Of a DNA stretch of 64,000 nucleotides, positions 42,433 to 51,735 are shown one piece after another. The notes below the pieces were generated by a model. It worked only from the letters and a program-made list of their open reading frames with translations. It made no database searches and had not been told where the DNA came from. Within the stretch, counting starts at the first letter, position 1, and every line of letters starts with the position of its first letter. The stretch comes from Spirochaetota bacterium (GTDB taxonomy: Bacteria; Spirochaetota; UBA4802; JAFGDQ01), in contig JAFGDQ010000023.1 of assembly GCA_016932015.1 (NCBI GenBank), positions 1 through 64,000 on the forward strand. Direction: 5' to 3'. The position numbers and the translations under genes were made by a program.

Positions 42433-43101
42433 ATGATTTCTGTAACAAAAGACTGGAATCCGAAACAAAAGAAGCTCGCTTTATTATTATCAAAATCGGA
42501 GAGTTTTATTGAAGGTATTTATCTATGCCTTGAAATGCACAATCAGGTACATGATATGGAAAAGGAAAATAAACCGACAATATATCAGCAGCTGATTAAC
42601 GGCTTAACATCTGAAATAATCAAATTCCGGCCTGAAAATAATTTTGCTTCTATTGCGTGGAATTTGTGGCATATAACCAGAATTGAAGATGCGGTTTCAA
42701 ATATTCTGATAAATAATTCGGATCAGGTATTAAATGCCACCTGGATGAATAAATTAAATATCAAAATAAATGATACAGGTAATGCATTTAGTAAAGGTGA
42801 TGTTGATAGATTTGATTCAGAGATAAATATAGCGGAATTATTAAAATACAGAAAAGCTGTCGGAAAAAATACACAGAAGATTCTGAAAAAACTTACGGCT
42901 GAAGGCAGAAAAATAAAACCGGGTAAGGAGCAGTTAGATAGAATTGTTGCTGAGGGCGTTTTAACCGGAGAAAAGGATTCAATATGGTTGCTGGATTTCT
43001 GGGGTAAAAAGACGGTATCAGGATTACTGACAATGCCGGTGACACGTCATCAGATTGTGCATATAAATGACTGCTTTAAGCTGAAAAAGAAGTATAAGTA
43101 A
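42433..43101 (+). CDS. DinB-superfamily protein
   Basis: A 222-aa four-helix-bundle protein. NLWHITRIEDAVSNIL near residues 77-92 carries the first conserved histidine of the DinB metal site, and TRHQIVHINDCF near 204-215 the other two. The family binds a metal and includes thiol-dependent transferases and DNA-damage-inducible proteins; individual functions are mostly unknown. The open frame stops 10 bp before the convergent kinase gene. It has no obvious partner. Confidence 0.75.
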   Translation: MISVTKDWNPKQKKLALLLSKSESFIEGIYLCLEMHNQVHDMEKENKPTIYQQLINGLTSEIIKFRPENNFASIAWNLWHITRIEDAVSNILINNSDQVLNATWMNKLNIKINDTGNAFSKGDVDRFDSEINIAELLKYRKAVGKNTQKILKKLTAEGRKIKPGKEQLDRIVAEGVLTGEKDSIWLLDFWGKKTVSGLLTMPVTRHQIVHINDCFKLKKKYK

Positions 43102-43111
43102 TAGACATTAT

Positions 43112-45472
43112 TTAATCATCATCAAGTATTTCGCGTATCCTGGAAACCAGCGTTTCAGACAAGAAAGGTTTCTGGATAAATTCTATTCCTTCATGAAGTA
43201 TGCCATGACTGGCTATCACATTGTTCGTATAACCTGACATATAAAGTACTTTCAAATCCGGATGCTTTATTACGGCTTCTGAAAAAAGGTCGTTTCCTGT
43301 CATCCCTGGCATAATCACATCTGTAAGAAGCAGATGCACCGGTCCGTCATGTGAATCAAGCGCGGATAAGGCCTCTTTGCCGTTTTCCGCCTCAATTACA
43401 GTGTAACCGTACTTCTGGAGAATAAGTCTGGAAAGTCTGCGAACCTGTTCATTGTCTTCAGCAAGAAGAATTGTTTCAGAGCCCGGAAGTTCTGCCGGAT
43501 TATTTTTGTGCGTATAATTTTCCGCGTCCGAATCTTCGGAACATGGAAGGTATATTTTAAAAATTGTTCCCCTCCCGGGTTCGCTGTAGACGTAAATATT
43601 ACCCCCATGCTGTTTTATTATGCCGTACACCGTAGCCAGGCCCAGACCGGTACCCATTTCCCCCTTGGTGGAAAAAAAAGGTTCAAATATCTGTTCGCGT
43701 ACTTCATCATCCATTCCCGAACCTGTATCGCTTATTGCCAGCATTACAAATTTTCCGGGTTTCGCGCCAAAATGATTATCAATATATTCTTTATCATGCT
43801 CTGCAATATCTGTTTCAATAGAAAGAATTCCTCCTGCCTGCATTGCATCCTGCGCATTAATCGCAAGGTTCAGAATAACCTGTTCAATCTGCCCCGCGTC
43901 AGCTCTTGCGGTTAAAGTCCTGTCAGAAGTATTTATTCTGATATTTATATTCTCCCTTATTGTACGTCTGAGAAGTTTTTCAAGTCCACTGACTATCTGA
44001 TTCATATCAAGAGTTTTGTATTCAAGGGTCTGCTTGCGGCCGAAGGCAAGCAGTTGCCCCACAAGTTCCCTGGCCCGTAATGCGGCGCGTACGATTTCTT
44101 CCAGAGGTTCTTTTTTTATTCCACCGGAAGTTAAATCATGAATCAGCAATTCGGCATATCCGAGAATCGGGCTGAGCAGATTGTTCAGATCATGAGCTAC
44201 GCCGCCGGCGAGCCTGCCGATAGACTCAACTTTCTGGGCCTGACGGTATTGCTCTTCAAGCTTTTCTTTTTCTTTTTCCTCAAGTTTTCTGTCTGCAATG
44301 TCTACAATAATACCTCTGAAACCTTTTAATTTATTATCTTTCTTAACAGGAACTGCGTGTAATAATATTGGAAATACAGTACCGTTTTTTCTAATTGCAT
44401 TATATTCAACACCTCCATGGTTCTGCCCGTTTAACCTTTTTGCAATATTTTCTTTCGCATTATTCCGGTCTTCGGGTGTGATCATATTAAAAATTTTTAT
44501 TCCGTTGTACATATCCTCTCTTGCATATCCGAATAATTCAAATGCGCGGTTGTTCGCGTAGATAATGTTAAAATCCGCGTCTGTTTCAAATACGCCCTCC
44601 GGAAGCATTTCCGCAAGATCGCGAAACCGCGCTTCGCTGTTTTTCAATGATTCTTCCGATCTTTTTCTCTCCGTTATGTCCTGCACGGTTCCTTTAATCG
44701 CGGACAGCTCGCCATTGTCATCATATATACCCATAAAATTAGAAAAATAATATCCGATACTTCCATCCGGGAAAAGAAATTTCTGTTCATATGATCCTGT
44801 TTCATGGTTTTCAATTACTTTGTTTATAAGCTCTTTGTCCCGGCGGTTCTCCTCAGGCCAGGGAGATAAAGACAATATTGAATTGATCTCAGGTTTGAAC
44901 TTTTCAGGATCAAGGCCGAAGATATTATAAACTTCTTTTGACCATTCAACTTTTCCTGTCTTTACGTCCCAGTACCAGTTCCCGATATGCGCCATCTGCT
45001 GGGCTTCAAGAAGCCTTGATTCACTTTCCCTTAACGCGGCTTCAATTCTTTTATATCCGGTGATGTCTGATACAATCCCCTCTAACGCGACAGCTTTTCC
45101 TTCACTGTTTCTGATAAGAGCATTCTTCTGATAAATCCATTTTTCATTTCCGGATTTGTCAATGATCTGGTATTCATAGTAAGGTGGAGGGGCTCCTGAA
45201 AGCAGCAATCTCCACTGTGTAGCGAAATAATCCTGCCAGTCAGGATGAATGATATTCTTAATAAGCAGCGGCGAGTGATAAAGTTCTTCAGGGGAATATC
45301 CGGTAATTTCTATTGATGCCGGATTTACATATTCATATATGCCTTCAGGTAAAGATATACGATACAGCATGTCTCTGCTGTTTTCAAGAAGATTCCTGTA
45401 CTTTTCATTCTGAGCACGTAAGTCTTCCAGTTCTTCAATCAATTGTTTACTGGTCATTTTTTCAGAGTCCAT
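43112..45472 (-). CDS. Hybrid sensor histidine kinase/response regulator, PAS-PAS-PAS-HK-REC
   Basis: A 786-aa soluble kinase. Three PAS/PAC domains occupy about residues 22-145, 150-270 and 275-395, separated by GTVQDITERKRSEE- and IVDIADRKLEEKE-type linkers. The phosphoacceptor box GGVAHDLNNLLSPILGYAEL is near 428-447, HATPase motifs NLAINAQDAM, SDTGSGMDDEV and GTGLGLATVYGIIKQ follow, and a receiver domain ends the protein, with TDVIMPGMTGND and the conserved lysine in IQKPF. No membrane helix is present. The layout is like the kinases at 12145 and 55254. The output partner is not adjacent. Confidence 0.93.
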   Translation of the reverse strand: MDSEKMTSKQLIEELEDLRAQNEKYRNLLENSRDMLYRISLPEGIYEYVNPASIEITGYSPEELYHSPLLIKNIIHPDWQDYFATQWRLLLSGAPPPYYEYQIIDKSGNEKWIYQKNALIRNSEGKAVALEGIVSDITGYKRIEAALRESESRLLEAQQMAHIGNWYWDVKTGKVEWSKEVYNIFGLDPEKFKPEINSILSLSPWPEENRRDKELINKVIENHETGSYEQKFLFPDGSIGYYFSNFMGIYDDNGELSAIKGTVQDITERKRSEESLKNSEARFRDLAEMLPEGVFETDADFNIIYANNRAFELFGYAREDMYNGIKIFNMITPEDRNNAKENIAKRLNGQNHGGVEYNAIRKNGTVFPILLHAVPVKKDNKLKGFRGIIVDIADRKLEEKEKEKLEEQYRQAQKVESIGRLAGGVAHDLNNLLSPILGYAELLIHDLTSGGIKKEPLEEIVRAALRARELVGQLLAFGRKQTLEYKTLDMNQIVSGLEKLLRRTIRENINIRINTSDRTLTARADAGQIEQVILNLAINAQDAMQAGGILSIETDIAEHDKEYIDNHFGAKPGKFVMLAISDTGSGMDDEVREQIFEPFFSTKGEMGTGLGLATVYGIIKQHGGNIYVYSEPGRGTIFKIYLPCSEDSDAENYTHKNNPAELPGSETILLAEDNEQVRRLSRLILQKYGYTVIEAENGKEALSALDSHDGPVHLLLTDVIMPGMTGNDLFSEAVIKHPDLKVLYMSGYTNNVIASHGILHEGIEFIQKPFLSETLVSRIREILDDD

Positions 45473-45864
45473 AAAAATTTGCTAAATTTTTTTTGTAAGA
45501 AATCAGATTAAAAATTAAGATGATAAATTTTTACTTAAAAGCCGGATCAGATTACTATGAATTTTAAACGGGAAAAATTTTATCAGTTTATATATAAAAA
45601 GTCAATTTTCTTATTAATGCATATTTTCTGATACAATTAATAGAAATTATTTTTCGCATAACTATACTAATTGATAAAAATCTGATTACTTTAGCGATGA
45701 TGTTAGCATAAAAAATATTCAAATTGATAATTATTCCTTCCTGCGGAGCTATAGCTGAATAGTTGCATAATTAAATGAAAATAACAATTGACCAGAATAC
45801 GGTTTTTTGAAAATTAGAGCTTTTAATAATAAATATTTTGTGATCAGATCAATTAAATACGCCT
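45473..45864. other. Intergenic region holding repeat copy C
   Basis: A 392-bp AT-rich gap between divergent kinase and phosphatase genes. It contains one short-form repeat (45728-45766) and otherwise no supported gene or terminator. Confidence 0.55.
45728..45766 (+). repeat. Dispersed palindromic repeat, copy C (short form, 39 bp)
   Basis: TAATTATTCCTTCCTG-CGGAGCTATAGCT-GAATAGTTGC; nearly the consensus of the family, with the inner palindrome AGCTATAGCT. Matches copy B at the left half and at the right end. Confidence 0.7.
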
Positions 45865-46476
45865 ATGAAAAAATTACACGCAGTTTGTTCGGACCTTGAA
45901 GGAGTATGGGTGCCTGAAGTATGGATCAATGTCGCGGAGAAAACAGGAATTCCCGAGCTTCGTTTTACTACGCGCGATTTTAAGGATTACGATGAACTCA
46001 TGCGGCATCGTTTAAAAGTTCTGGATGAGAAAAATCTGACATTAGCTGATATACAGAAAGTAATCTCCACTATAAAGCCTATGGACGGCGCTTCTGAAAT
46101 GGTTGAGTGGCTTAAAAAAGTTACCAGATTTATTCTGGTATCGGATACTTTTGTGGAGTTCGCTGATCCGTTAATGGAACAGCTGAACCGTCCTACTCTT
46201 TTCTGCCATTCTCTAGAAGTAAACAAAGACGGGATGGTAACAGGATATAATTTAAGGCAGAAAGACGCGAAACGGAAAACAGTAAAAGCTCTGAAGAGCC
46301 TTAATTATGAAGTAATCGCTTTCGGAGATTCCTACAACGATATAAGCATGCTGAGGGAAGCTGATCAGGCTGCGTTATTCTGTCCGCCTCAGAATGTTAT
46401 TGATGACCATTCTGATCTTCCGGTTATTAAAGATTATATTGAATTACGAAAGTTTCTGGAAGAACGGTTTAAATGA
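45865..46476 (+). CDS. thrH: Bifunctional phosphoserine phosphatase/homoserine phosphotransferase
   Basis: A 203-aa HAD-family enzyme. The nucleophile loop reads VCSDLEGVWVPEVWI, with the DLEGV variant that marks ThrH rather than the DMDG of SerB. Motif II is SDTFVEF near residue 93, and motif IV is AFGDSYNDISML near 152-163. ThrH can dephosphorylate phosphoserine and pass a phosphate to homoserine, giving a link between serine and threonine synthesis. The gene has its own promoter region and no operon partner. Confidence 0.92.
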   Translation: MKKLHAVCSDLEGVWVPEVWINVAEKTGIPELRFTTRDFKDYDELMRHRLKVLDEKNLTLADIQKVISTIKPMDGASEMVEWLKKVTRFILVSDTFVEFADPLMEQLNRPTLFCHSLEVNKDGMVTGYNLRQKDAKRKTVKALKSLNYEVIAFGDSYNDISMLREADQAALFCPPQNVIDDHSDLPVIKDYIELRKFLEERFK

Positions 46477-46650
46477 TAATTTCAGATTTTCAGTTCAGCC
46501 TTATGCTGCCGAAAGGGGATGAATTATTGATTTTTAAATTATAAACGGGAGTTTAATCATATAAGAATAAATTGTATAAATATTGTTGAAATTTATTATC
46601 GGTTAAAATACTATTTATTGATTTAATTATACAGAGACAGGAATATAATT

Positions 46651-47181
46651 ATGTATAAATATCATGAATTGATAAAACAGGGAAAAGCAACGACAGAAGA
46701 AGCTTTACATATGTTTGACAGTCTGGATACGGTAAATATCGAAGATATGAAAGGCCGATGGAAAGGCTCAGGTTTCCTAACTAACCATCCCATGGACGGC
46801 CTGCTTGAAGCTTTCAGCTGGTACGGCAAGGAGTTCATTGATGCGGATAATGTCCATCCTCTCCTGTTTACTGATCGTAAAAAGAATCTCTTTAAAGTCG
46901 ACCCTAAAAAAATGCCTATGGGTCTTGCTGTTAAAATAACGGTTCCAAAAAATAAATTTGTTATTTTGCTGTTTCATTTCATGAAATTCTATCTTTCTAC
47001 AGAAAAGCCCAAAGCAAGGCTGCGCATGCTCGAGCATCGCGGCAAGTCAAGCGCGACAATGATATATGATGATCTGCCAATTTTTGATATTTTCAGAAAG
47101 ATTGATAATGATAATCTGTTAGGACTGATGGATCTTAAAGGAGTTGAACAGCCTTTTTTCTTTCTCCTGAAACGGGACTGA
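46651..47181 (+). CDS. GXWXG/DUF4334 domain protein
   Basis: A 176-aa protein. The N-terminal GXWXG motif is seen as MKGRWKGSGFLTNHPMDGLL near residues 34-53, and a DUF4334 segment follows, ending in SATMIYDDLPIFDIFRKID near 131-149. The family is widespread but uncharacterised, sometimes linked to lipid or cell-envelope modification. It ends one base before the convergent Fe-S aldo/keto reductase gene. Monocistronic. Confidence 0.78.
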   Translation: MYKYHELIKQGKATTEEALHMFDSLDTVNIEDMKGRWKGSGFLTNHPMDGLLEAFSWYGKEFIDADNVHPLLFTDRKKNLFKVDPKKMPMGLAVKITVPKNKFVILLFHFMKFYLSTEKPKARLRMLEHRGKSSATMIYDDLPIFDIFRKIDNDNLLGLMDLKGVEQPFFFLLKRD

Positions 47182-47182
47182 T

Positions 47183-48340
47183 TTATGCGCTTTTAATGCA
47201 ATCCCGGCCGGTAAAAAGATCATTTGCTTCTTTCAGCTTTTCCGGGATAGGAATTTTACGCCCGCAGGTTTTTAGACATTTTCCGCACGAACTGCATGCT
47301 TCAATTGAATGCCCTTCCAGCCTGTAAGCAGATGCGGGAATCTCGATATTTCCATACATCGCAGCCTCATTATAAAGCTCGAAAATTCGCGGAACATCAA
47401 TATTTACAGGGCACGGCATGCACGCTCTGCATGTGGTGCATGGTACAGCTTTCAATTCCTTATAAGCATCAATAATCCTGTTAACAACCAGAAGCTCCTG
47501 TACAGACAGACATCCGGGTTCGGCATTCTCTGTCATTGAAAAATATTCATCAATCTCTTCCGGGGAATTCGTGTTGATTATTACAGTGGATACTTCAGAC
47601 TGATTCAGTATCCATAATAGTCCTGATCCGGCGGGGCTGCTCTTATGATCTGTGTTTGACTCATCCAGTATTTTTGCAGCTGATTCAGGGACATTCCTGA
47701 CAAGCCTGCCTGAAAGAAGCGGCTCCTCAGTAATAACTGCAAGTCCTTTGTCAGCTGCGTATTTAACACCTGCTGTTCCCGGATGATGATCCGCATCCAT
47801 AAAGCTGTAGCGGAATCTGCAGAATGACCATCTGTCATAGCTTTCAACGACGTTCTTTAAAAAACGGAAATGGTCATGGAAATAAAATCCTGCATTGCCT
47901 ATGCGTCCGTCTGACAGGGCGGTGTCAAGGCATTCAGGCAGCTTCATTTCCTGAGCAATAGGCCATGTTGTTCTGTCAAGGCCGCGAAGATAATAGAAAT
48001 CAATTTTGTCAGTATTAAGTCTTTCAAGGTCTTCATTGAGACACTGGAAAAAATCATTAGCAGAAAACAGGTCTGAAACCTGAACTCCGGCTGATATACG
48101 CACTTTATCGCAGCGTCCTTCCTTGAGTGCATTCCTGATTGTTTCCGCAGCCTTTTGATAATCGGGTGCCGAAAGCCAGCAGCCTGCGTCAATTATATTA
48201 ACGCCTTTGTCAATAGCATTGCGGATTATTTCTGCTGATTTAATATCGTCAATATCCGGTCCGGTTTTCAGGAGGTTCATGATTCCAAATCCGACAGCAG
48301 ATACTTCCCAGTCCAGTTTTCCGAATTTCCGATATTTCAT
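47183..48340 (-). CDS. Aldo/keto reductase with C-terminal ferredoxin domain
   Basis: A 385-aa protein. The N-terminal TIM barrel opens KYRKFGKLDWEVSAVGFGIM and carries the catalytic DFYYLRG and GNAGFYFHD regions near residues 114 and 148. The C-terminal 100 residues hold Fe-S ligands: CTTCRACMPCPVNIDVP near 298 and CSSCGKCLKTCGRKIPIPEKL near 350. Aldo/keto reductases with this ferredoxin end are common in anaerobes and use Fe-S electrons. It is on the same strand as the corrinoid cluster upstream, after a terminator. Confidence 0.9.
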   Translation of the reverse strand: MKYRKFGKLDWEVSAVGFGIMNLLKTGPDIDDIKSAEIIRNAIDKGVNIIDAGCWLSAPDYQKAAETIRNALKEGRCDKVRISAGVQVSDLFSANDFFQCLNEDLERLNTDKIDFYYLRGLDRTTWPIAQEMKLPECLDTALSDGRIGNAGFYFHDHFRFLKNVVESYDRWSFCRFRYSFMDADHHPGTAGVKYAADKGLAVITEEPLLSGRLVRNVPESAAKILDESNTDHKSSPAGSGLLWILNQSEVSTVIINTNSPEEIDEYFSMTENAEPGCLSVQELLVVNRIIDAYKELKAVPCTTCRACMPCPVNIDVPRIFELYNEAAMYGNIEIPASAYRLEGHSIEACSSCGKCLKTCGRKIPIPEKLKEANDLFTGRDCIKSA

Positions 48341-48443
48341 TCAGGCCTCTTTATATTCTGAATAAATGCTCCTTAAGTTATATCCGGGATTTAAATATGG
48401 ATATATAATTTTATGGAGTGCTTTTCCCAAAAACGGGAACAAT

Positions 48444-48476
48444 AAAAAAGGCCATTTGTAAAGAATGGCCTTTTTT
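48444..48476. terminator. Rho-independent terminator of the URO-D-type gene
   Basis: GGCCATT at 48450-48456 pairs with AATGGCC at 48464-48470 over a seven-base loop, flanked by A6 and T6, so it works on either strand. It lies 15 bp after the stop of the gene at 48492 and upstream of the aldo/keto reductase. Confidence 0.9.
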
Positions 48477-48491
48477 ATCCCGGATAAAAAA

Positions 48492-49511
48492 TCAGAACAT
48501 TTCTTTACTCATCTTGTCGATCGCTTCGCTAACTGCTTCATAGACGCCGGGGTAGGAACTCATCGGTCCGCCCATTGTAGTATTCGGAATAAAGTATAAT
48601 TTGCCGTTTGTTTCGCAGGCTCTTCTGACTTCGCGTTCAATGAGTTCTTTTGTCCAGTCTTCCTTGTCCACAACACCGTTGTCAATATCTCCCATGAAGG
48701 ATATTTTCCCGCCGTATTTTTTAATCAGTTCAGGAACATTGTTTGTAGTTGAGCATCCCTGGAAAATATCGATTCCAAGATCAATCATGAAAGGTACCAG
48801 ATTAGCAGCATAAGAGTCGCTGTGATGAATGATAAGTTCCACACCGTTTGCTTTATAAAAACCGTATATTTTTTTAAATGCAGGAACTATAAATTCGGCG
48901 AACATTTCGGGTGAGAGGAAAGATGATTTATAGCTGCCCCAGTCATCATGATGGAAAATCGCATCAGGATGATAATTTTCGCATATTAATTTTGCGTATC
49001 GAACTTCCCAGTCGGATATATACTCTATTAGTTCTTTAAGTGCTTCAGGTTCTTCATAAAAAGCGAGGAGACAGTCATCCATACCCATCAGATAATGCAG
49101 TTGTTCGAATACACCCGGTGCAACCACGTAAGTTGCAAAATACTCATTACGGTCAACTGCTCCTGCTATGGGCTTGTATTTGTCCCATTCTTCCTGCGGG
49201 AAATCAAGATTCGGAGCTTTTACGACTTCTTTCCATTTTGTAATATCTTTCAGAACCTTGAGTCCATCATGATGAAGAGGGAATGGACCGGGTACGTTTG
49301 CAGGCCAGCTTATTGTAACTCCCCATGAGTTTACAACATCAGGCGCTCCGGGGCCCGCCGGGAACGGATTAGACATTGTATATGGATCAAAAAACAGCAT
49401 TTTAAACATTGGTACATCAGGTGCGCATTCAAAAGCCTCATATTGATTTACAAATCTGTCGGGGTTACCTCCCCTTATTGTTTCAAGTAAATTCTGTCTC
49501 CTGGTTAACAT
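48492..49511 (-). CDS. Uroporphyrinogen decarboxylase-family methyltransferase (MtaA/OdmA-like)
   Basis: A 339-aa TIM-barrel protein of the URO-D/MtaA group. Features include NLLETIRGGNPDRFVNQYE at the N-terminus, DAIFHHDDWGSYKSS near residues 183-197, LIIHHSDSYAANLVPF near 235-250, and IFQGCSTTNNVPELI near 258-272, the regions that hold zinc and substrate in corrinoid-linked methyltransferases. It lies 56 bp after the corrinoid protein gene, so it should transfer methyl groups to or from the B12 cofactor of that protein. The methyl donor (methoxylated aromatic, methylamine or methanol) cannot be read. Confidence 0.85.
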   Translation of the reverse strand: MLTRRQNLLETIRGGNPDRFVNQYEAFECAPDVPMFKMLFFDPYTMSNPFPAGPGAPDVVNSWGVTISWPANVPGPFPLHHDGLKVLKDITKWKEVVKAPNLDFPQEEWDKYKPIAGAVDRNEYFATYVVAPGVFEQLHYLMGMDDCLLAFYEEPEALKELIEYISDWEVRYAKLICENYHPDAIFHHDDWGSYKSSFLSPEMFAEFIVPAFKKIYGFYKANGVELIIHHSDSYAANLVPFMIDLGIDIFQGCSTTNNVPELIKKYGGKISFMGDIDNGVVDKEDWTKELIEREVRRACETNGKLYFIPNTTMGGPMSSYPGVYEAVSEAIDKMSKEMF

Positions 49512-49567
49512 ATTAAATATCTCCTTTGTTTTTATTTGTGTGATATTTTACAACATGCTGCTGCTTA

Positions 49568-50197
49568 TCAGTTCACCATTGCCTTTGCAGTTTCAGCTGC
49601 AGCTCCGGCATCAGCTGCGTATGCGTCTGCGCCTATCTCATTAGCGAATTCCTGAGTGATCGGAGCACCGCCAACGATTACTTTAAAGCCTGACAACCCG
49701 CTGTCTTTAATGACTTTAACTGTATTTTTCAGTGAAGGCATCGTAGTTGTGAGAAGTGCGGAACAGGCTACAAGGCTTACGTTTGGAGTTTCCTTGATTG
49801 CTTCCACGAATTTTTCCGCGGGGACATCAACACCAAGGTCAACCATTTCGAATCCCGCGCTTCCGATCATCATTGAAACAAGATTCTTTCCAATGTCATG
49901 CAGGTCTCCCTCGACTGTTCCGATAATACATGCTCCCAGTGAAGTCGCGGCATCCCCTGCCAGATGCGGCTTCAAAACTTCCACTCCTTTTGCCATAGCT
50001 TTTGCGGCTATCAGCATTTCAGGAACAAAAATTTCTCCTGCTGAAAATCTGTCGCCGACAACTTTCATGCCATTAATCATTGCCTGTAAGATGTCGTTTG
50101 GAGCACTTTTTTCATCCAGTGCTTCCTGTACGAGTCCAGGTACAAGTTTGGTTTTACCGGCCTCGACCTGTGCTTTTACCTCGTCAATTTTTGCCAT
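49568..50197 (-). CDS. Corrinoid (B12-binding) protein, MtaC/OdmB-like
   Basis: A 209-aa methyltransferase corrinoid protein. Residues 1 to about 85 form the helical B12-cap domain, and the Rossmann B12-binding domain carries the signature EGDLHDIGKNLVSMM near residues 96-110 (the D-x-H-x-x-G motif whose histidine ligands cobalt), with later GGAPITQEFANEIGADAYAADA near 180. It carries methyl groups on cobalamin between a substrate methyltransferase and an acceptor such as tetrahydrofolate or coenzyme M. Strong GGAGG before ATG. It is upstream of one URO-D-family gene and near a second. Confidence 0.93.
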   Translation of the reverse strand: MAKIDEVKAQVEAGKTKLVPGLVQEALDEKSAPNDILQAMINGMKVVGDRFSAGEIFVPEMLIAAKAMAKGVEVLKPHLAGDAATSLGACIIGTVEGDLHDIGKNLVSMMIGSAGFEMVDLGVDVPAEKFVEAIKETPNVSLVACSALLTTTMPSLKNTVKVIKDSGLSGFKVIVGGAPITQEFANEIGADAYAADAGAAAETAKAMVN

Positions 50198-50380
50198 CTG
50201 TGTTTCCTCCTGTTAATATTTTGTATTTGCAAATAATTATATTTTTGGACGGCTGATATTTTAGATTGGTTAGCGATGGTAGGTGCAGTTATCTATTTAC
50301 CTGCATTTTAATATTTATTGATAATAAATTTCAACCAGAATTCCCGTATTGAAATAATCTTTTCTTTATTTAATCCTTTC

Positions 50381-50422
50381 GTAACTATTCAGCTATAGCG
50401 GAGCAAGAAGGACAAATAATAA
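50381..50422 (-). repeat. Dispersed palindromic repeat, copy D1 (inverted)
   Basis: GTAACTATTCAGCTATAGC followed by GGAGCAAGAAGGAC and AATAATTA: the family sequence in reverse orientation, with the inner GCGGAG block flipped relative to copy C. It touches copy D2, forming an inverted pair. Confidence 0.7.
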
Positions 50423-50479
50423 TTATTCCTTCTTGAGGAGCGGTTTTTGCCTGTAAATTTCCAATAGCTGAGCAGTTAC
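50420..50479 (+). repeat. Dispersed palindromic repeat, copy D2 (long form, 60 bp)
   Basis: TAATTATTCCTTCTTGAGGAG at the left and TAGCTGAGCAGTTAC at the right, 60 bp, collinear with copy A at 22638. Together with D1 the pair can form a long stem. Confidence 0.75.
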
Positions 50480-50590
50480 ATTGTTTTCTTATAAATTCAG
50501 GAAGGAGTTTAGTCTTTTAAACCTGCAAGGGGGCATTAATTACTGATCTGCTGCCGCCCTTACAGGAAAAAATTAAATATATGGTAAATA

Positions 50591-51019
50591 TTACTCTTCC
50601 CAAGGGGAAGCATTGCTGCCCGATAAACAGATTACAAAAAACGAGTACGGCTTATCCACCCATCTGGTAATAACAGGGCAGTGAGGAAAACCGCCAGCGC
50701 ATACTGCCAGAAAAGGCTTATTTGAAAAGTAACGCTCGTCATTTTTCCCTAATCCGATTTCGACCTCTGCTCCCATATCTTCAATATTATCCGGATCAAG
50801 ACCCACAAATACAAGTATCTCTTCTTCCGGATGTGTATGCGCCTCACCTCCGCGATGCCATTTTCCGGGACTGCTGTAAAAACCCCATGAAAAGTTCAGT
50901 TCCAGTCCTTCCATGTTTTTTCCTTCCATCCAGATGCGTTTTTCCCTGTAAAGCCCTTCAGGCGCGGGCTTTACAGTAAGGTGTTTGATCAGATGATTAT
51001 ATTCCTTTTCTCTCTTCAT
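50591..51019 (-). CDS. Cupin-like protein
   Basis: A 142-aa single-domain beta-barrel protein. A metal-site pattern HRGGEAHTHPEEEILVFVG is near residues 55-73 (H, H, H, E spacing), preceded by FSWGFYSSPGKW. The segment CAGGFPHCPVITRWVDKPYS near 108-127 carries a further histidine. It looks like a small cupin or cupin-related metal-dependent enzyme, of unknown role. It lies in the corrinoid cluster on the same strand, which may hint at a demethylation or hydrolysis step, but nothing in the sequence proves it. Confidence 0.55.
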   Translation of the reverse strand: MKREKEYNHLIKHLTVKPAPEGLYREKRIWMEGKNMEGLELNFSWGFYSSPGKWHRGGEAHTHPEEEILVFVGLDPDNIEDMGAEVEIGLGKNDERYFSNKPFLAVCAGGFPHCPVITRWVDKPYSFFVICLSGSNASPWEE

Positions 51020-51082
51020 TTTAAATTCTCCTTTATCTGTAAAATTATAATTGTTGTTCCTTCTTGGCAGTTTATGCTTAAT

Positions 51083-51735
51083 TTAAACATTTTTAAATTC
51101 CGTCTCCGGAATAGTACCGGTTGAATTACTAATTTCTTTTTTATAAAAAAATGAAATTACTATTAAAACGATACACAGTGCAGCCAGAACATATGCAGTG
51201 ATATTAAACAATGCGCGTGATAATTCAGTATTTGCAATTCCAGCTATGATTGAAATATAGAAAACCGAACAAAACTGCCCCAGGTAGGTTGAGCTTGTTA
51301 CAATTGAAATAATAAAAGTCTGCGATTTCCTGGCGTTACCCGCAATATCAGTTGCTGATATTACAAGGAACGGGAAAATTATGCTTACTGCTATACCGTA
51401 AATAAACATAGCCAGTACTGATGATACTTTTCCATTGGATGACGATAAAATAAAGTAGGCAAGAGCGCTTAGAAAGACTGAAATAGCAAGGGTGTACTTT
51501 TTAAAAAGGCCGTATATCTTTTTGAAAAGCACTCCGAATATGACACTACGATCATTACCGCGCCGCATTTGCCTGCAAATGCGGCATCGCCGATATTTTC
51601 CTCCATAAAGAATACAGCTTCTTTGATGTTTATTATCGGGTGGATGCAGAAAAGTACAAATGCAGTAACTGCCAGAGAGGCAAGAGGCATTCTGATTTTG
51701 CCTTTTTCTGTTGCTGAACTGAATTTGTCTTAAAC
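51083..51735 (-). pseudogene. C-terminal half of an MFS transporter, frameshifted
   Basis: Two frames share one protein. The start segment (KIRMPLASLAVTAFVLFCIH, EAVFFMEENIGDAAFAGK) reads in one frame from about 51730 to 51545. Near 51541-51550 a frame change joins it to SVIFGVLFKKIYGLFKKYTL, which continues through helices 8-12 to 51083. This corresponds to helices 7-12 of a major facilitator; the N-terminal six helices are missing and replaced by a GAF fragment upstream. Dead gene. Confidence 0.7.

Larger units (their letters stand above)
50198..50590. other. Intergenic region with two inverted repeat copies
   Basis: A 393-bp gap. Repeat copies D1 (50381-50422) and D2 (50420-50479) face one another here; the remaining sequence is AT-rich with no supported gene. 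Confidence 0.6.
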